This document shows positions 1 through 12,594 of a stretch of 64,000 bases of DNA, one piece after another. Each line of letters opens with the position of its first letter. Positions within the stretch are counted from its first letter, which is position 1. Source of the stretch: Sarcocystis neurona (taxonomy: Eukaryota > Apicomplexa > Conoidasida > Eucoccidiorida > Sarcocystidae); contig KL647294.1 in the NCBI GenBank assembly GCA_000727475.1, positions 3,431,452-3,495,451 on the forward strand, read 5' to 3'. The position numbers were made by a program, and so were the translations under genes. The notes below the pieces were generated by a model. That model had not been told where the DNA came from. It was given only the letters and a program-made list of their open reading frames with translations, and ran no database searches.

Positions 1-3000
1 TGTTGCTGGTAGGACTGATGACGTGCTGTCCCATGTACGACCGGTGGTGCCACTGTTCTTGCTGCTGCTGCGGGGCTACTACGGCTGCCGGTGGAGAGGG
101 TTAGAATGGCTATTTGTGGCGCCATGTGAAAGGTGTACTTACGTGTATGCCGCTCTGAGCAGGACGGAGGCACTCTACTACGTTGCGCTACTGAGGAAGT
201 AAAGTGCGGTATCGATACATATGCATGCATGTTTACATATCCTGGACCCTGTTCATTCTGCTGGCTATGGCAGTACTGTAACCGGAGCCACACACTCGAT
301 GTTGAATTCTGCTGACGCGCAGTTCCGCAAGAGGATTTTGCGTCCTCATTTTGTTGAAGCGAGCAGAAGCTACAGGGGCTTCCAGTAGCAGTGTGACTCA
401 TTTTTGCTGCCAAAGAGCGAGTGGTAGAGACAAACCTCTCATTCCTTGTGGAGACGGCAAAAAAGGTGGATTTGTGAAGAGGAACACAGGCAGAGGAGAC
501 CGCCATGCACGTGTGTGTGGTGTATTACATGCATTATGGAAAAAAAGAAAAAGAATGTCTCACTAGCGCGTGCCCCGTGCGTGGGTCGTGTTGTTGTTGC
601 TGAGTGCAATACTCCGCATATTAGCTAATCGTAAGTACCCTGCCTCTGCTTTCCTGCTTCTTCGTCGCCGTCTTCTCAATCGTCTTCTCCTCCTCCACCG
701 ACGGTGCCGCCCCCCTGCTGGTGTGTGTCGTGTAACCGGCCGTAGGAAACGGGCTTATATATCAAAGGATACGTAAGTGCTCCAGCTGCACCAGTCTCCT
801 GCTCCTGTTGCTGCTGCTCTTCCTCTCTTCGCCGGGAAGAAAAAAAGGAGATATACCTCGCTATCCCGTCCCCACTGATGCCGGCAGAGTTTCTTTGCAC
901 AAAGAAAATCGTTTGGCCTTCCTGTTCGAGCTGCTGATGGATACAGAGACATCCAGCGGTTATCGGTAGTGCCGGTGCAGACATTGCTTTCCTACGTGTG
1001 TGCTATCTCACGCATACGCTGCTGCAATACTTGCTGCTACTCGCCAATCGGAGAGCGCTACAGCGCTGCATACACAGAAGGAGTTGCTAGTTGTCGGTGT
1101 GCCGCCGACGCGGCCCGGCTGATGGTTCTGACGCAGCTCCACTGATGCTGCTGCTGCCCCTGCCCGTGCTCGGGTGGCATTTGCCCCCTTGGTGCAGTTC
1201 CTCTGCTTCGAAGGCAATTCTGTTTGAGCTGCCGCTGGTGCAGCTTAGGTGCTGCTTTAAGTCGCACCGTTGCAAATAGGTAGCGACGTGCGGCTGCTGT
1301 GCGCCACCTGGTCCTGAATACTGGAAGGACGGGTGGCAGATACAGAAACGTACAGACAGCCGAAACTGTAGCATGCAACGGCGACAGTCGCGCATGGTTC
1401 TGCAAAAGCGAAGGCGCGCAACAGCAGTCGCGACGGCACACCGCAGAAGATGCAGCCCTCACGATAATGCCCCGCCCAAAAAGGACAAGTGCAGGCCAGT
1501 CAAGCGGCACCTGTAGATGCACTGCTGAGCAGTGCAGCATCCATTGCAGCAGTAGGACAGGCAGCTTTCATACATCTAGAGGAAAACAGAAACAGCAGAC
1601 AGCAGAGCAAGCGGCAGATGGAATGCCTTAATCGAGTCAGGGACTGCGCAGGGGTTTATTGCTACGGCATCTGCTGGTGCCTCTTATGCGCGTTTTCGCA
1701 CTGCTGGTATTGGAGAGGTGCTGCTGCGGAGGGGGCGTGCTGCTGCTACCGAAGTATTGTCCTGCTACTGATTTAGGCTGCCGGGTACTGCAGGAATGTG
1801 CTGATGAAGGGGGTGGTAGAAATGGAGTAAGAGAAGGCTGGTGGTTGCGAGCTGTGCAGGCAGCCGGATCAGTCGCTAGCCCTGCTCAGTAGGGTCAACA
1901 GCAGTGCGCGCGTGTGTCGTTCCTAGTGGCGCCAGCGGGGTGCTGTTTAGAGCAACCGTATGCATCACCTCTTCATGGGTATTTTTACCGGGCACGCAGG
2001 CGCTACAATACATTGTCGTGGCCCCCATAGCGCGTGAATGCGCAGCGGTGACGCAGTTATTTACCGACAGGGGTGATAATCACCTTCCATAGTGCAGGAA
2101 TTCCTATTCAGCGACCCGTAGGCTTACTCGAGTCTCCCCACACGCCGCACATGCTTAGCAATCGCATGTGTCGCACTTCCGGTATAAGGCTGCAATTCTA
2201 CAGTGAAATGTAGGACAGGTACGCACGAAGCAGCCCGTGGGATAATGACGGCTGCATCTGAAAGACAGGTCAATAAGCTCCGCAAACGCCAGCGTACGTT
2301 TCCTCCGTGCAAGCACAGTCACAGATGGGTGATCCACGCAGGCGAAGCCCCACGCCCTTCAGTACAACTTGTCCTTCTCCACATGACTCAGCGTAGCGTT
2401 GACGGTTGTCCGGCTCCTCGCTGCTGTGGGCGGCTTCGTAGACCATTCGAAGGTTCTATGCAAAGTACCTCAGATACGGGTACAGCTGGACATGCGTCGT
2501 CATGTGCGTGTATTGATCGCTTGTGTGTGCGCGTGCATGGAAATCGTGCAGGCTGGTGTTGCCCACCTGGTTGAGCTGTATTTCAGCTTACGTATCTGCA
2601 CACCTGTGCGTGGGTATACGTGATTCCCTTTGAATCCGTGTACCTGTATTTTTCGTATCTATTTATGGAGCGGTGTATTTTAGAAGGACTGCAGAGATGG
2701 ACAGGTACGTAGGTTATCCGCTAGGGAAAGCATCCTAAAGATGATAAAATATGAGTAAAGCGGGTGCACATGTAAGTATGAAGTAACGGTCATCTGTTGC
2801 AGTGGAAGCGTAGACATTTTCAGAATCAGCGTTACACGTATTTCCTGCGATAGACACAGACAGCGATGCTGGAGGGCACATTGAAGCTGGTGGTGTGCTG
2901 GACTGTCTGCACGCGCATTCGCAGCTCTCTCTTCCGCATCTATATGTACGCGGATAAGCATTTGTGAAGGGCGAATATTCTGATAGGACATAGGAAATAG

Positions 3001-3955
3001 TTGTAGGAATGGGGAGCCACTTCTTAGTCTAACTATATGTGCGAAGCGCTGCACACGTGGAAGCACGATTGTGCACGTTTTTGTTCCTCTCTATCATATT
3101 ACGAAATGTCACTTGGGTCCCAACGAAACGAAAGTGATCAGGTAATGGAGGCGTTTAAGCAGTCAAAGCCTGCTACTGTGGGATGATGATGGTGGCTTTG
3201 TGGCTGCTGATGTTGCTGGCGTAACCCCGGCACGGTGGCTCAACAACTGCAGGTTGTGCCTTCCGTGACAGCACCCAGGCGGGAGCAGCGGCAGCACACT
3301 GGTAACAGCCGCAGGCCCGTAGACGCACCTGGAGCAGCGCAGCGTGGGCAGACACACACAGCTACACACTTTCGCAGACGAACCGCAGCTGACGAGCAGG
3401 TGCGCGGGTTGAGTAAAGACATGCGGAAAGGCTGAGTGGCTGTGCACGCGCGAGGCGATTTTGTCGAAATACATGTTGAGAGAAGTGCTGACTTTGTGCA
3501 GAGAGAGCTGACAGCATCAGGTTTGATTTTTAAGATCCTTTCGGAACTTGTAGGGAAACGAACACAGCAGCCTAATGCTTTGCTGAGCCGCTTTTGTAGT
3601 TCTTTACAAGTCAGTCGAGGTAGGGCCGTCTTGATTCTTCTGCAGTGATGCTTTTTGCATGCACGCAAACAGCTGTACACGGTGAGGTCGCTGCTACTCT
3701 TTGTCGGATGCTGCTGCTGCTACTCGTGCTCTTCGCTTTCTACTCTAATGCTGCTGCAGCACGAGTTTACTCTGCAAGCCCTGCGAAGACTGCGCTCTCT
3801 GCCGCTAGTGCTGCTGCCGTGTGAGTTTGTGCCGCTTCCGCAGTTGTTGGTTCTTCACAACAGCCTTCGCTTTTTACAGGGAGAAGGACTACCTGGTGCG
3901 CTATTTTCTTTCCTTTTATTTCTTTTCTCATCCTTCATTCTCCTGTGCTGTACAG
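1..3955. other. no supportable gene; CTG/CAG-rich spacer
   Basis: This stretch holds many short open frames on both strands, but none with a recognisable family motif or a convincing chain of spliced exons. CTG/GCA triplet runs keep several frames open by chance, for example around 650-1900 and 3690-3860. The first exon or exons of the LUC7 gene, which should encode the start and the first half of zinc finger 1, probably lie near 3400-3900 but could not be fixed. A frame at 3436-3640 on the plus strand and an overlapping frame on the minus strand are both open, so the strand cannot be decided. Confidence 0.5.
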
Positions 3956-6900
3956 CGGTTTTCACTTGGTGCGTGCAAAAAAACACACAGCGAGGAGCTG
4001 CGTGCGCGCTACTTGGAGGCGCGTAAAACCAAGCGCTACGGCTATGAGGAACTCTCTATTCAAGTAGTAAAGTCTCTTATTGAAGAAGCAGAACGAAAAG
4101 TGGAGAAGGGAAATGTAAGGGGTTTGTACTGACGTAGGCACGACATTTTTACAAACTCTGTGCGTGAAGCCGTGTGCAGAAATACGTGAGGACAGAGACA
4201 TAGACACTTACGCACAAGGGTGACATATACCTACTTGCACGTATAGGTGTAAGCCGTGCTGTATACACTTGGATGTCTCTGTACGAACACAAGGCAAGAA
4301 CTGTAATAAGAAGGGATGACTGTGTATGTACTTACAAAAAGCGGAGGGGAAGCATGCGTACGGGCCAGGCTTCGAGCACGCATGTCTATTTTGTGACACG
4401 GAGTAAATATTTAGCATGTTGACGTCGGCAGCCCGGTGTAGATCTCCACGCCTTGTCGACCTTGTTGTATTTCTGCCCTCCCGCGACTGATGCAGGTGCC
4501 CTGCTGACGCTTCTGATGCGGTTTTACGGAGGCTCCTCCTGCTGCAGATGCTGTCCGTGCCACAGCTGCACATTCACTGATTTGGCTGCTGGTTGTGCTG
4601 CGCCGCCGTTCCGACGCCGTTGCTGTTTTTCGTTCATGTGCTCCCTTCCTGACGCTGTTTCTGCACGCCCCGTTGTTGCTTCGGTGAACGCCATGTGTCG
4701 TCGACCTGCTGCTGCCTCTGTCTTGGATCACTTGTGAGTGTGCTGCTGTCAATCGAATAATCTTGTCTGCTGCTGTGGCACTGCTGCTTCTCCTTCCAGT
4801 GCTGTAATGCCGCTGCAGCTCTTCGTGTTGTCGCTTGTGGCTGCCGCTCTCGTGCCAGCTGCTGCGTGTGCGGGCGCAGCCTACGTTCCACGTTGTAATG
4901 TGTCTGGGCTGCTCTGTGTACTTTTGCTTCGGCGACTCCTGCTGCGGCAGCTCCGGTCGGACGATGAAGGCAGCGCACCGGAGCAGCTGAGTGAATCGCT
5001 GCTTGCAGAACTCAAGGAACTGGAGGAAGACATTGACGAGAAACTCCGGGAGGTAATGTAATGGACTGTCTGGACACTTGTAAATACATTGGTGCTGTGA
5101 TATCCGTGAGTGCGTGCGCTCGCTCATCCATAATCTGCGTACTGAAACATCCGTGTGTGGCTAGTGTGTGCGTGACTTGTCGAGAAAGATTGCAAGGTAG
5201 AAGGCTATCAACACAGATAATAAAACAGCATCCAAGAGAGGCACGAGCGCATGCATATATATAGATACATGTGTACGCGTGTGGTGTGTGTAATTCTACA
5301 TCTACAGAATGGACTTTCAAAAACAGAAAAATATTATGCCAAAAAAAGGATACACACGCAGTTAAATGAATATAGTTTCGAGAAGGTGGGCATCAGAGTG
5401 TGTGCGTGCCTACACGCTTGTGAGGGGTAGTGATTTGATGCGTACGACTGCGTTTGATCCATTGGCCACACAGATGTGTGTATAAGTGTTGAACGTGAGC
5501 TGAAAGACAAGTGGTACGTCTGCGACAATACATATGTGGTACTACTAGTGCGTTATACCTGAAGTTACACGCAACCATGCACAAGCGTGTGTACAAAAAC
5601 GCGCCAGACAAGGGCACGGAGACGGACAGTTGCCAGTAAGCCTGTTCTGCAACGTATTTGATCGCGTTTTCAGTAAGCCCGCATGCGGCGCCTGCAAGAC
5701 GTAGAGGCGCTGGTGTTGGACCGTGCACCGTACAAGGGACAGCGCGACAGGCTGATGCTAGTGGATGTTCACGTTTCCGCTGGGCAAGAGGAGATAGGCT
5801 GTCTTTGACGCGTTGCGACCGTTTACAACTTCGTTTGAAAATAGCTGAGAGACAAGCTGTTGTTTGCGGTAGCACTACTGTGGGTACTGTTTCTCGCCCG
5901 TGCGTGGCTGCTGCCATTGCTGCTCCCGAGGCTGCTGGGTTCGCTGCGCCGGTCTAGGGCCGTTGCGCCTGCAAGTACACCTGGTAGGAGCCGTGGTGAA
6001 CATGGTGTTTCTCGTGCCACTGAAGTGCCTGGAAATGCGGCTGCGGGTACTACGAGTGCTGATGGTCGCACTCTTGTGACTGATAATAGGGAAGTACTCT
6101 TGCTACTTGTGGCAGTAGTGGCAAAGCTGTTGCTGTCGTCATCGAATCCAACAGCGTTATTTGGCTGGTGATGCTGCTGTAATTGTTGGTGCTGTTTTAA
6201 GTAGTATCGCAGCTGCTCTTCCGTCTACGCATGGTGCAGTACTCCTGCTGCAGTTGCAGCCAACGACGGGCGTCGATCCACCGTGTTGTGTGCGGTTCTC
6301 TCTGGTGGAGCAGGTGGTGCTGGTGCGGTGCATGTAAGCGGGGGGCTGCAAGCGCAGTTGTTGCTACTGCAGGTGGTGCTGCTGTTGCTGCTTCTGTCGT
6401 GCTGTTTACTTGTATGACTGCAGATAGAGCGCTTAACGGAGAAGGGGTTGAGAGAAGAAGCAGCAGCTCTGAATGAAGTGGTCGCTGCGCTGCAGGTGAA
6501 AAGGTGCAAGCTGATGTTCCGTGGAGGAGAGGGAAATTCTCAGAAATTGCGTCCCTGCGATGTATGCGGTGCCCTTTTGTCTGGTATGGAAAATATCACA
6601 GCAAGCAGCAGAATCATTTGCAGGAGCAGCTCCGGTAGCAGAAACGATAGCCACGAGGCGACGGGGCAGCAGCAGCAGCAGAAACCATTTGACTGGGAAA
6701 GAAAAAATTAGTGTTGGGACGGAACGAGCAACAATAGTAGACAGCATAGAGCAGTGCGGGCGGAGCGGCAGCAGCAGGCACAACAGCAAAACGATGGCAG
6801 CAGCTGACTCACGAGAAATAGTAGCAGCGCTGCACGTACAGGAAGCAAAAGAAGAACCACTTGTGGGGTAGCTAAAGTAAGAAAGGCCCCGGATAGGTGA

Positions 6901-9900
6901 AGGACGGCAGCAGCGTTGTGCGGCAACAGTGGTAGGACCCACGCACTGCGTTGTAGCTGAATCCCAGCAACAGCAGTGGCACCTTGAAGAAACAAACAGC
7001 AGCAGCAGCAGAGATGTGACTGCCCCCGCAGCAGCAGAAGAGGTGTGACTGCCCCAGCAGCAGCAGGAAAGATGTGACTGCCCCAGCAGCAGCAGGAGAG
7101 GTGTGACGGCCCCAGCAGCAGCAGGAGAGGTGTGACAGCGTCAGCAGCAGCAGCAGATGGCGGGGACTGAGCAGCGGCAGCGGTCGGATGAAGAAGTTAT
7201 CACCGTGCATGCATGTTCCCTTCACGTACATGTAGTTTCGGTCTGCGTGTACCTAGACTCTAATAGATACGTACACCTTACCTTTTGCGTGTATATACAT
7301 AATACGCACTTACAAATATTTGCACGGATACTTTGACGAGTAGAATGGAACTGCGTACATACGTGTATACACTGCAGACTTACAGGGCAGGTCTAGACGT
7401 CACGTCTGTCAGGATCTACGTTTGTCGTGGCTGCAGGTGAGATCTCTAACTGTGTGCACGTGTAGTTATGTTTTTGCGTACATGTATGTATATATACATG
7501 TTCTGTATACGTCGTTAAGGTCGTGAAAATGCGTGATGCTTCTTTGTTCGCCAGGTAAGTTGATTAGCAAAAAGCAGTTGCTAACATTTCACGTACACGT
7601 ATGTATGTATTTGTGTACATATTTTTCACACATAATTTATCGGTCGCCCGCACGTCGACTTGCGCGTCTGTGTACGTATAGGTGAGTGTATATACGTGCA
7701 CGTACGTGCATGTGTGTGGCTGCTAATGGAGGACAGGAGTAACTAGCATCCTAGATTCTCGTCTCTTTGCTGAAGACGATGCCGGTGTTTGCGTGGGCTG
7801 CGACAGGAGGAGACCCAGTAGAGTGCCTCTGCGTCAGGCAGCGGCTTTTGCAAATGTTGGGGTTCGCGCGCAGTTCCCGTTGCATATATATATATATATA
7901 TATATATTTATGTAAGCGTGCGGGGCCTTATATATGTTTGTGTAGGCGTTTGGTTCCTTACATATATGTACGCGTGTGGTTCCTTACAGTTTTTCTGCAA
8001 ATAGATTGTGTGTCTTATAGTGCATGACAGCGGGAAAAGGTTGGATGAACATTTTCAAGGACGCATACACATCGGATTTCAGAAACTTCGCAATGTGCTG
8101 AAGCGCCACTTGGAATACATTGCTTCTGCACCCCTTCCGGATGCTGCTCTACGACCCCAACAGAAAGGGTATGTATTCAAGAGGTAACCAAGCATACGAA
8201 CACACATTTACATACAGACGTACTCGAGGCAGAGCACACTGTTGCGAAGTGCAAATAGGTGTATACGCCTATGTATGTATTCAGTGAAAAGTTGCGTACT
8301 GCTCCTCCTCCTCATGCTGCCAGGCGACCACCGCGACAGGGATATGTATGTAGAAGTTAATTAATGCCAGTAAGTGTGTACGTATCATGTCGGGATAAAC
8401 CTGTACACACACAAGTATGCACAGGCGGAGTGACGTGGAAGCGTCGTGATATTGCAGGCGTAGTCAGGCATGTGGGAGAAAAGTATATAAAGAGAGGTAG
8501 ATACGTGCGCATGGAGACGGAGCACACATCCGCGGTTCAACACGCCAACAGAGTAAGCTTGGAGGACAGAAGAGGCAGGAATATCTTCTATATATCTACG
8601 AGTGAGCGTATGGTGGGTCGTCGTCTCTGGCTGACGCTGCGAGACCTCCGGAGCTCACTGGATAAGGATAAAAGTAAGGAAGAAGGAAAAGACTTAACGC
8701 CTGTGCGTACGTGTGTGTGTACAGGTTTATCCCGGCATGATACTTACACACTTACCGTACAGGTTTATTCCGACATGATATGTACACACTTACTGGCATA
8801 TATGTGTAGATACGTGTGTGTCATTGTACGATAGGAAGGGAGCAAGCGTATGCGTGCGTGAGCATATAGTGTAGTAGAAGTAATACCACGGTGGCTGTCA
8901 AAAAGTACCAGTCTCTTCACTGTTGAGGCGCATCTGCATATACCTGTGTACCTGTGTGCATACAGAAGTGTACGGTGCGCGGTTGTAATAAGTGTGCACA
9001 TATTTGTATGCACACGAGTTACACTGTGCTGCTCTGCGTGTGTGTGTAGTTGGAGACAAATATCTGTATATGTAGGTTGTTGTATGTGTGTGTGTGTGTG
9101 TCCCACTGAAGTGAGGGAACTTCTGTGTGTACGTGTACACCGTCGGCCATATATTCTGCAGAAGTAGAAAGGACGTGGTGTCGCTGTGTCTATATCTTTA
9201 CGTACACAAACACGTATTTTTGCATTTCGCCTCTGCTCGCATCAGACGTAGGCGTACGTGTGTGTACACATATGTATATATATATATATATTTATACGTA
9301 TGCCTGGAGACAAAGAATAGGGAGAACGAACAGAAGATAGAACGACCTTAGTAGGCAAGTCGTGAGACCCAAGTTTACCAGTGATGCGTGTACTTGTGTT
9401 CTCCGCAGCACGCTATCTGTAAATGCGATGGTGGCCTTGAATCAAGTGAATAGTCAACCGGTACAGCGTGTGGATTTGGACGCGCTGGCCTTTATAACGG
9501 AGGCGCAGCGGAGGGCCTTGCCTCACATTGCGGCGGCAGTAGCCCCGTCTCCTGGTGCTGCAGCGGAAGAAGTCGAAGAGAAACCTTCCCACTGGAAAGA
9601 GGAGAAATCGTCAGACGCAGACAAAAAGAGAAGTAAAAGTCACCATGATAAAGGGGGGCAGCACAAGCGCAGCAGCAGCAGCAGCAAGAAAAGAAAGCGC
9701 TCCAGCTCCCCAGGACGCCGTAGCAGCAAATCGAGGAGCAGAGACAGGAAGAAAAGCAGCAGCAGCAGCAAGACACGTGGAGAGCACAGAAGTAGAAGGG
9801 AACGCAGCAGTAGCAGCAGTGGCAGCAGCAGTAGTGCCGAAAGCAGCAGCAGTAGCGGGAGCAGCAGTAGCAGCAGTAGCGGTGGAAGCAGCAGTAGCAG

Positions 9901-10021
9901 TGGTAGCAAGCAGAAGGAGAAGAAGGATAAAGGGCGCAGCCACAAAGAAAGGGAAGACATGGAAGATGTGAAGAAAGAAAGCAGCTCAAAGCACCACAAA
10001 AAGAGTAAGAGAAAAGAATAG
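3956..10021 (+). CDS. LUC7: LUC7-family U1 snRNP-associated splicing factor (5' end not resolved)
   Basis: LUC7 proteins bind the U1 snRNP in the nucleus and help choose 5' splice sites. Exons seen are 3956-4114, 4951-5052, 6424-6583, 8021-8168 and 9409-10021; phases agree at every join (0, 0, 1, 2). Exon 1 carries the end of zinc finger 1 (SLGACKKTHSEEL) and the following helix (RYLEARKTKRYGYEEL), as in human LUC7L. Exons 2-3 give the acidic coiled coil. Exons 3-4 join inside zinc finger 2: LRPCDVCGALLS, then VHDSGKRLDEHFQGRIHIGF, with the expected two Cys and two His. The last exon is a Lys/Arg/Ser-rich tail with long Ser runs, equivalent to the RS tail of LUC7L. About 393 residues are accounted for. 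The N-terminus and the first Cys pair of finger 1 were not found, and a small exon between 4114 and 4951 is possible. The family call is firm; the 5' end is not. Confidence 0.9.
7016..7160. repeat. 29-bp minisatellite, five copies
   Basis: Five head-to-tail copies start at 7016, 7045, 7074, 7103 and 7132, each opening with GTGAC and carrying CCCCAGCAGCAGCAG or a close variant. The period of 29 is not a multiple of three and the array lies in the LUC7 intron between 6583 and 8021, so it is noncoding. Confidence 0.93.
7884..7907. repeat. (TA)n microsatellite
   Basis: A run of about 24 bases of alternating T and A in a LUC7 intron. Similar runs of 20-29 bases occur in introns and spacers throughout the window. 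Confidence 0.95.
8364..8799. repeat. 436-bp element bounded by 42-bp inverted repeats
   Basis: The arm at 8364-8405 (starting ATGCCAGTAAGTGTGTACG) is the reverse complement of 8758-8799 with two mismatches. An extra copy of the right arm, less well matched, sits directly inside it at 8719-8757. The whole unit lies inside the LUC7 intron 8169-9408. The open frame across the middle (8364-8834) looks like an artefact. No target-site duplication is obvious, and there is no transposase. It could be a MITE-like element or a fold-back structure. Confidence 0.75.
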
Positions 10022-12594
10022 AAAAGAGAGTTTAAAAAGTGCATGTGAAAGAAGGGAAAGTTATCATCCGCTACGGTGGAGGGCGGAAAGGATGCGTAAA
10101 TATCTGTGAGTAACGTGTGCTGGGACTAGCGTACTTGAGGAGAACAACTAACGTAAATGATAGCGAGTGTCCGCGGAATCGGAGGTCTTCTGCGTACCTA
10201 TAACAACTGCATGTTTTATAAGTGTAGCACAGAATACCACGAAAGCCGTATGTGTTCTGCGTGTGACTTGCACAGTGTGGTACATGACAGTTTACGTAGG
10301 GTATGGAGTTCTACTATTTTACAATTGTAGATACTGCGTAGTTTCGTTTATATGATAGCAGGTGATGGGTTGGCGACGCTATTCCGCTCCGTCGCATAGG
10401 TTGCGTGATGTACTTTTTGACACAGGATTCATTCAAAGCGACGCACTAAAGCTGCCCATTGTGTTCGCACGTGGAGGAGAACATTGTATTTCATATAGTT
10501 ACAAGAGTCGATTACAGCAGCGTACCGACGAGGTCTATGGGCAAAGAGGCAAAGACTCTCGGGGGAAAAAAGAAGACGCTCGTCATTCAAAGAGAAAAGA
10601 AAGTATACTGTATTCACATTAAGCACGCTGGATGAAGCCGGAAAGAAGTGTATGCTATTTGAAACGGGAGTGCGCACCAATAAAGAACAGACAACGTGAA
10701 TGATAAAAGTTGACGAACTTTTTGTAGATCAAGGCGTACGTCACAGTCCGTCGCCAAGCTGGCGTAGTACATTAAGTGGAGTCGTTGTAAGAACACCCGT
10801 AGAAAAAAAGAGAAGTGCGTAACATATAACTGTTTTTGCGTAGGTAGGAGGCAAGGTGTGTCGAAGCTCAAGGGTGAAAAAAGAGTTCCGACTAGGGGAA
10901 GGAGGTCAGAGGGAAATTAACAAAGAAAAGGAGCTAAGTTGGGTGTGACACGCGCCGGCCCCACCCGGAGCAGTGTGCTCAAAATCAGGAGACAATGATT
11001 AGTAACAGGAAAGTGCCTGGGTCGCACACTGAGTGTTGAATGGATAGGAGAGGCAGAACTTGGCAGAACCCATGAGTTTCTTAATAGTGTGAGCAGCACT
11101 GACCGAAGACGCACGCAAATTCGCTTTACATTGTGAGCGAAACGGAGTCCACATTCGTGAGCCTCACTGTGCCTCCGGAGAGACTGGACAACTGCACGCG
11201 GGCAATGTCGATTCGATACTGCGGCGGCCACACGCTGTCCTTGTCCAGGGTGATGCAGGTTATACATACACATGTACGTTGTGCGACCTCCACTAGAGTT
11301 TGTTTATTCTTACAGTCTAGGTGCAGTTCCTGTGCTCAGCTGTGCCTACTGATGGACAGAAAGGGACACGTACATTCAATTTAACGCATCCATAGACGTG
11401 TGTTGGTACGTTCGTTCAAGTACTCCGGCGTTGTCGGCGTAGAAGGCTGGTCGCCGCTGGACAATAACCGCGCCATCCAAACTATAGAGCAACTTCTATT
11501 ATGCGCAAGCAGTGTGTGGCACAGAGTAATTTGACTTCCTGATCCGCGGTTGCACCCGTCTTGTCATCCAGCCTCAGGTGCAGACGGCAACATGTACACA
11601 GTGTGAACAAGCATCAGGCGCAAAAGCTGGAATGGACTGTGAAAGCACGCGGATCACTTCGTTGTGCAATTAAAGGCCTCGCACGCGAGATGATGAACAC
11701 CTTAGACGACTGCTGTCCTGGACAGCAGTTACAATAGGAACACTGTTGCGCGGCCTCAGAGCCCAAATTTCCTGCTAAAAATGGAACTTACTAAAAAGAC
11801 TCGACGACTCTAGCACTCAGTGAAGACGGGCGGGTGGTACGGAATTAGCAATTGCTGAAGTCGGTGAGCCCACACGAGAAATTAGTTCAGGGGGCGTACA
11901 CAAGTCATTTTATGGATACGTGTGCGTGGATGCGGAGCCAAGCTCAAAACACACACATATGCAAAATATATATATACACATGGTTGTATACGTGTATGCA
12001 TGTAGGTGTCTAAATCTGCACGTGTATCGTCAAGAAAGGTGAAGAATTCCAGTGTAATTTGATAATCCGGTGACTTGCACAATTGCACACATTCCAGGTG
12101 GTGTTATGGGTAGGCATCCGCGTAGTGGATTGCTATATCGCACCAACTCAAAAGTGCTCACTCGATTCCATTAGAGTCTATGAATTCCACAGGAAACAAA
12201 TCTGCAGCGCAGAATGGCGCCAGCGTCATCGTAGATGAACTGTTCGCACTCCAGGGTAGTACGGGCGACGCGAGCTGACGCCTGTGCATCTCACACAAGC
12301 AGTGCACGGAGCTAGCGGGTGCCTTGGGTGGCATAAATCTACGAAGGTGCACAGATATACAGATGTGCCTTTGTGGATCCCGGGGGATTTCCCCAGGGAC
12401 ATGTGTCTAGTGTGGGCTGTGAGAGTTGAGGAAGCTACATATATTTAGTGTGGGCTGTGAGAGTTGAGGGAAGTGCAATCTCTTGGAGAAGGAGCTTGTT
12501 TAAGGCGCTTCAGATGAGCTCCTCGTTTCCAAATCTCAAGTCGCAAACGCTACGATGGATTGAGAACCATTATCACTGAAATGATGTTCCACGG
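10022..12594. other. spacer between the LUC7 gene and the next minus-strand gene; nothing certain
   Basis: No exon chain could be supported. At 11130-11280 three frames on both strands are open at once and look partly protein-like, so coding is possible but strand and frame are undecidable by eye. At 12158-12352 a minus-strand frame and a plus-strand frame compete in the same way. A 24-bp direct repeat (TAGTGTGGGCTGTGAGAGTT and its continuation) occurs near 12409 and again near 12446. Confidence 0.45.

Noticed and set aside
8364..8834. Plus-strand frame of 156 codons inside the LUC7 intron
   Set aside because: It runs across the inverted-repeat element, and neither end has splice borders that fit the flanking LUC7 exons, which join directly in phase.
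9492..9989. Minus-strand frame with many Cys residues that could pass for a Cys-rich secreted protein
   Set aside because: It is antisense to the AGC serine repeats of the LUC7 tail; Cys comes from GCT read in another frame.
11133..11384. Plus-strand frame with IVSETESTFVSLTVPPERL
   Set aside because: Two other frames, one per strand, are equally open and plausible here, and no flanking exon decided between them.
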